Shown here: one piece after another, positions 61,103 through 64,000 of the stretch | Layout: every line of letters begins with the position of its first letter | How positions within the stretch are numbered: position 1 is the first letter of the stretch | Assembly (NCBI GenBank): GCA_900766135.1 | Contig: CAAFUF010000011.1 | Span: 1-64,000, forward strand | DNA length: 64,000 nucleotides | Direction of reading: 5' to 3' | Origin: Paenibacillaceae bacterium | GTDB taxonomy: Bacteria; Bacillota; Bacilli; Paenibacillales; Paenibacillaceae | Position numbers and translations under genes: made by a program | Notes under the pieces: model-generated | Told to the model about the DNA's origin: nothing | Seen by the model: the letters and a program-made list of their open reading frames with translations, nothing else | Databases searched by the model: none

Positions 61103-61909
61103 ATGGGGATACGATTTTCGGTGCTGTCGAGTGGTTCGACGGGAAATGCAACGCTGATTGCCAATGGAGAAGTCACGTTGATGGTCGATGCCGGCTTTAG
61201 CGCCAAACGCATCGATGAGCTGATGATGGAGCGTGGGGTGTCCGGGCAGGAGTTGACGGGCATTCTGGTCACGCATGAGCATTCGGACCATATCAAGGGC
61301 TTAGGCGCAGTGGCGCGAAAATACAATCTGCCGATCTATGCGAACGAGAAAACGTGGGCGGCCATGGAAAAAGCGATCGGAAACCTTGCGGACGACCAAC
61401 GTTGTATCCTGGGGACCGGGGAAACCCGCGATTTCGGTTCGCTCCGCGTGGAGTCGTTCGCCATCTCGCATGACGCCGCCGAGCCGGTAGGTTACAACTT
61501 CTATGACGGCAAAGAGAAGCTGAGCGTATGCACCGACCTCGGTTATGCCAGCGACAAGGTGAAGGAAGCGATCTGCGACGCCGACGTGCTGGTGCTTGAG
61601 GCGAACCACGATATCGAGATGCTGCGCATGGGACGTTACCCGTGGAACATCAAACGCCGCATTCTCGGCGATCTGGGTCACCTGTCCAACGACGCGACCG
61701 GCGAGCTGATGAGCGAGATCCTGAACGGCCGCCTGAAACGGACGTATTTGGCTCACCTCAGCCGCGAGCACAATATGCTGGACCTGGCCAAGATGTCCGT
61801 TCGCGGCGCCATGGAGGACCGCGGCTGCTTCTTCAAGGACAGCGAGTTCAAGCTCTGCGAAACGTATTACGACCGGCCCACGCCATGGGATGTGTTGAGC
61901 GAGCGGTAG
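61103..61909 (+). CDS. walJ: MBL-fold hydrolase WalJ (YycJ)
   Basis: A 268-residue metallo-beta-lactamase-fold protein with the metal-ligand motif THEHSDHIKGLG, a downstream SHDAAEPVGYNF and HLSREHNML. The orthologue YycJ/WalJ of Bacillus is a 5'-exonuclease-like enzyme linked to DNA metabolism at the wal locus. Normal length. In many Bacilli the next gene is htrA; here it is replaced by a terminator and an unrelated glycosidase. Confidence 0.93.
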   Translation: MGIRFSVLSSGSTGNATLIANGEVTLMVDAGFSAKRIDELMMERGVSGQELTGILVTHEHSDHIKGLGAVARKYNLPIYANEKTWAAMEKAIGNLADDQRCILGTGETRDFGSLRVESFAISHDAAEPVGYNFYDGKEKLSVCTDLGYASDKVKEAICDADVLVLEANHDIEMLRMGRYPWNIKRRILGDLGHLSNDATGELMSEILNGRLKRTYLAHLSREHNMLDLAKMSVRGAMEDRGCFFKDSEFKLCETYYDRPTPWDVLSER

Positions 61910-62029
61910 GTGGCGGTGAAGGGATCGTGCCTGGAACCCGCCTAGTTTGCTTGGGATAGCGCCAGAAGTGGGCTCACTCTGCGAAATGCATTCGGTTTTT
62001 CGCATACATTTATCGTCTCGGACAAGCAA

Positions 62030-62066
62030 ACCGCCCGGGGGTGGGAACCCCGGGCGGTCTTTTTAC
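62030..62066. terminator. bidirectional terminator between walJ and the glycosidase gene
   Basis: ACCGCCCGGGG (62030-62040) pairs with CCCCGGGCGGT (62048-62058) around seven bases; Ts follow on the plus strand and an AAA/TTT flank serves the minus strand. Confidence 0.85.
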
Positions 62067-62067
62067 T

Positions 62068-63465
62068 CTATAGCTCCCACCCCGGCAAATACGCCTTGGT
62101 GTTGTTCAGCATCGATGTGAACAGCTCCTCCGCTTGAACCGGCGTGAGACCGGAGAGCAGCGGGTCGTTCAGGAACGCGCGGAAGGCCAGATCGCGGTCC
62201 TTGGCAATCGCCGCTTTGAGAAGGGCTTCCTGGTTGTAGACGTGACGGGTGACGAGATTGTTGATGTCCTCCGGCAAGCTGCCCGCCAGTACCGGCTGGA
62301 CGCTGTCCGCCCCAAACACGGCGTTCGTCTCGACGACGGCGTTCAGCGGAAGCGAAGCCATTTGGCCGCGGTTCGGCAGGTTGACGTTGGTGATCATCGG
62401 GGCGCTGGCGCCGGTCAAGCTGCGCAGCATGGCGATGCCTTCCTCGCCGCTGGATTTGAGCGAGAACGTCTCCTCGCCGGCAACGAGCCGACGGCTGCGC
62501 TCGCGCAGCTTCTGCAAGTTGTCGATCCGCCAGGCCACGGTCGTCAGGCCGAATTTCCACTGCTTCACATGCTCGGGACTCCGCAGGTACCAGGTGTTCG
62601 GCATGAATTCGGCCAAATGGCGGTCTCCGGCGGCAGCGATCAGACCGAAGCGGCGGAACAGGTCGAAATGGATGCGGTTCGCCGACGTGAAGCTGTTGTT
62701 CATCCAGTGGTCTTTTTGCCCATGTGCGCTAAAGCCTTCTTCGGCATACTTCTCGGCAAAAGTCCTGTAGATCGGGAACAGGTCGGTGCCGCGGTAGGAA
62801 GCGCGATCCAGCCAGGTGAAATGGTTGATCCCCAGCACGTTCACTTCGATGTCTTGGCGGCGGACACCGCTCAGCCCCTCCATGTCCTGAAGCATTTCGG
62901 CGAGCAGCTCCTGCGTGCCGAAGACCTCATGGCAGCAGCCAAAGGCTTTGATGTCCGGGAACACCTTGTACAGCGTGCGGGTCAACACGCTCATCGGATT
63001 CGTGTAGTTGATGACCCAAGCGTTAGGGGCGTGGTCGCGGATCGCTTCGGCGATCTCCACGTACATCGGGATGCTGCGCAGCGCGCGAATCGCGCCGCCC
63101 GGGCCGACGGTATCGCCCACGGACTGGTAGACCCCGTAGGCCTCGGGCGTATGCACGTCCGACCGCATTTCCTCGAACGTGCCGGGGAGGATGGAGATGA
63201 TCACGAAGTCTGCGCCCTTCAGCGCTTCCGGCAACGTCTTCACGGCTTCGTAGCGCCAGCGTCCCACCGCATCGGGATGATCCTGCAAGCGGTTGCCAAT
63301 CACTTCATTCGCTTGCGCCGCGAGATAGTCGATATCGTATAAAGCCACATGTCCCGAGAGCGCCGGTTCCAAAGCCAAATCGCTCATCAATCCCCAGGCC
63401 CAGCCGCGCGAACCGCCGCCGATATAGGCGATTTTCAAATTTTTGACCGTTGTTGCCTCCTGCAT
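62068..63465 (-). CDS. lplD: GH4 family glycosidase, alpha-galacturonidase (LplD) type
   Basis: A 465-residue NAD- and metal-dependent GH4 enzyme. The dinucleotide motif is IAYIGGGSRGWAWGLMSDL; the family residues appear in NYTNPMS, CCHEVFGTQ and VNVLGINHFTW. Across its length it agrees closely with Bacillus LplD (SVGDTVGPGGxIR, AAGDRHLAEF, FLNDPL), an alpha-galacturonidase acting on pectin fragments. The ATG at 63465 follows AGGGAG; a long in-frame extension upstream covers the divergent regulator and is rejected. Next to it, divergent, is an AraC-type regulator that probably controls it. Confidence 0.85.
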   Translation of the reverse strand: MQEATTVKNLKIAYIGGGSRGWAWGLMSDLALEPALSGHVALYDIDYLAAQANEVIGNRLQDHPDAVGRWRYEAVKTLPEALKGADFVIISILPGTFEEMRSDVHTPEAYGVYQSVGDTVGPGGAIRALRSIPMYVEIAEAIRDHAPNAWVINYTNPMSVLTRTLYKVFPDIKAFGCCHEVFGTQELLAEMLQDMEGLSGVRRQDIEVNVLGINHFTWLDRASYRGTDLFPIYRTFAEKYAEEGFSAHGQKDHWMNNSFTSANRIHFDLFRRFGLIAAAGDRHLAEFMPNTWYLRSPEHVKQWKFGLTTVAWRIDNLQKLRERSRRLVAGEETFSLKSSGEEGIAMLRSLTGASAPMITNVNLPNRGQMASLPLNAVVETNAVFGADSVQPVLAGSLPEDINNLVTRHVYNQEALLKAAIAKDRDLAFRAFLNDPLLSGLTPVQAEELFTSMLNNTKAYLPGWEL

Positions 63466-63600
63466 ATCTCGTTCACTCCCTTGAATGATGTTACAATAAC
63501 CATAGAGCAATATTGGAAAAGTTACCGCACGAATTTTGTTAATTTGAGCTATCATTCTACATTTTTTGCTGTCTATTGAATGAAGGGTGGCGACGTAACG

Positions 63601-64000
63601 ATGGAGGGACAGTTGGCGCCGATTCGCCGGAAGCTGTTCATTGAGGCGGCGAAGCAGCCGGGGAGGTTCTCCATGGAGGGGGAGCATTTCCACGATGCTT
63701 GGGAAATTTATTATCTCGTGTCCGGGGAGCGGTGTTATTTCATCAAGGATCAAATCTACCGCATTTGCGCGGGCGACCTCGTGCTGATCCCGGTGAATGT
63801 GCTGCACAAAACGTCGCCTGCGGGGAAGCTGTCGCGGCCCCACGAGCGGCTCCTGGTAAATTTCCGCACGGAGGCGGTGAGCGCCTTGCTTCCCGGAAGG
63901 GAGGAAGAGCTGGAGCAGCTCTTCGAACGGTATCCGGTTCTGCGATTAACCGCCGAGGAGCAGCAACTTGTACAGCCGCTGTTGGCCCGTATGCTAACAG
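63601..64000 (+). CDS. AraC family transcriptional regulator, 5' part only
   Basis: The first 133 codons of a gene cut by the window edge. The translated N-terminal part is a cupin-like sugar-sensing domain: EHFHDAWEIYYLVSGERCYF then YRICAGDLVLIPVNVLHKT, typical of AraC regulators of sugar use. The DNA-binding half lies outside. AGGGTGG ten bases before the ATG at 63601 supports this start. Divergent from the GH4 gene across 135 bases. Confidence 0.85.
   Translation, partial: MEGQLAPIRRKLFIEAAKQPGRFSMEGEHFHDAWEIYYLVSGERCYFIKDQIYRICAGDLVLIPVNVLHKTSPAGKLSRPHERLLVNFRTEAVSALLPGREEELEQLFERYPVLRLTAEEQQLVQPLLARMLT

Noticed and set aside
1..64000. CRISPR arrays, insertion sequences or prophage genes
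   Set aside because: No regularly spaced repeats, transposases, integrases or phage structural genes were seen.

Overview
The window is the replication-origin region of an endospore-forming Firmicute, most likely Paenibacillus or a close relative. The evidence is the block gyrA/gyrB-remB-recF-yaaA-dnaN-dnaA facing rpmH-rnpA-yidC-khpB-mnmE-mnmG-rsmG-noc-parA-parB, consensus DnaA boxes, two consensus parS sites, spore-associated genes (an ATP-grasp coat-type protein, yyaC), the walRKHIJ and gdpP-rplI-dnaB blocks, and an rRNA-operon leader of Bacillales type at the left edge.

Layout. 1-139: promoter and leader of an rRNA operon firing leftwards. 242-11774: leftward genes HD-GYP phosphodiesterase, gyrA, gyrB, remB, recF, yaaA, dnaN and dnaA; one rightward ATP-grasp gene sits between the gyrase genes. 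11775-12233: oriC proper, an AT-rich stretch with DnaA boxes. 12287-17119: a leftward gluconate cluster (gntK, gntP, gntR and a GntZ-type 6-phosphogluconate dehydrogenase) inserted between dnaA and rpmH, with GntR-type operators at two promoters. 17250-17441: a second group of DnaA boxes beside rpmH, where gene polarity switches. 17492-27541: rightward rpmH through parB, with parS sites at 24616 and 27208 and a double DnaA-box palindrome at 25754. 27653-33773: a cysteine-desulfurase-like enzyme, DUF4446, yyaC, DUF3343, MscS channel, DUF951, tRNA-Ser(CGA), YjzC and rpsF-ssb-rpsR. 34468-40353: a five-gene oligopeptide ABC importer behind a long leader. 40656-47564: LCP cell-wall ligase, CBS protein, MazG-like protein, DUF2232 membrane protein, GdpP, L9 and DnaB helicase. 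47975-53047: a PLP decarboxylase, a chemoreceptor and PurBox-preceded purA. 53218-61909: an unrecognised membrane-anchored protein, an M23/LysM/G5 peptidase and the walRKHIJ cell-wall control locus. 62068-64000: a GH4 alpha-galacturonidase-like enzyme and the start of a divergent AraC-type regulator.

How it fits together. The core is replication initiation and segregation (DnaA, DnaN, RecF, gyrase, ParAB, Noc, DnaB, SSB) joined to ribosome and tRNA-modification genes, with cell-envelope control (LCP, GdpP, WalRK, M23 peptidase) on the right arm. Gluconate and pectin-sugar metabolism and peptide uptake are the accessory parts. No prophage, insertion sequence or CRISPR array was seen. The most unusual structure is the splitting of the rpmH-dnaA origin region by the gluconate cluster, which leaves DnaA-box groups on both sides.
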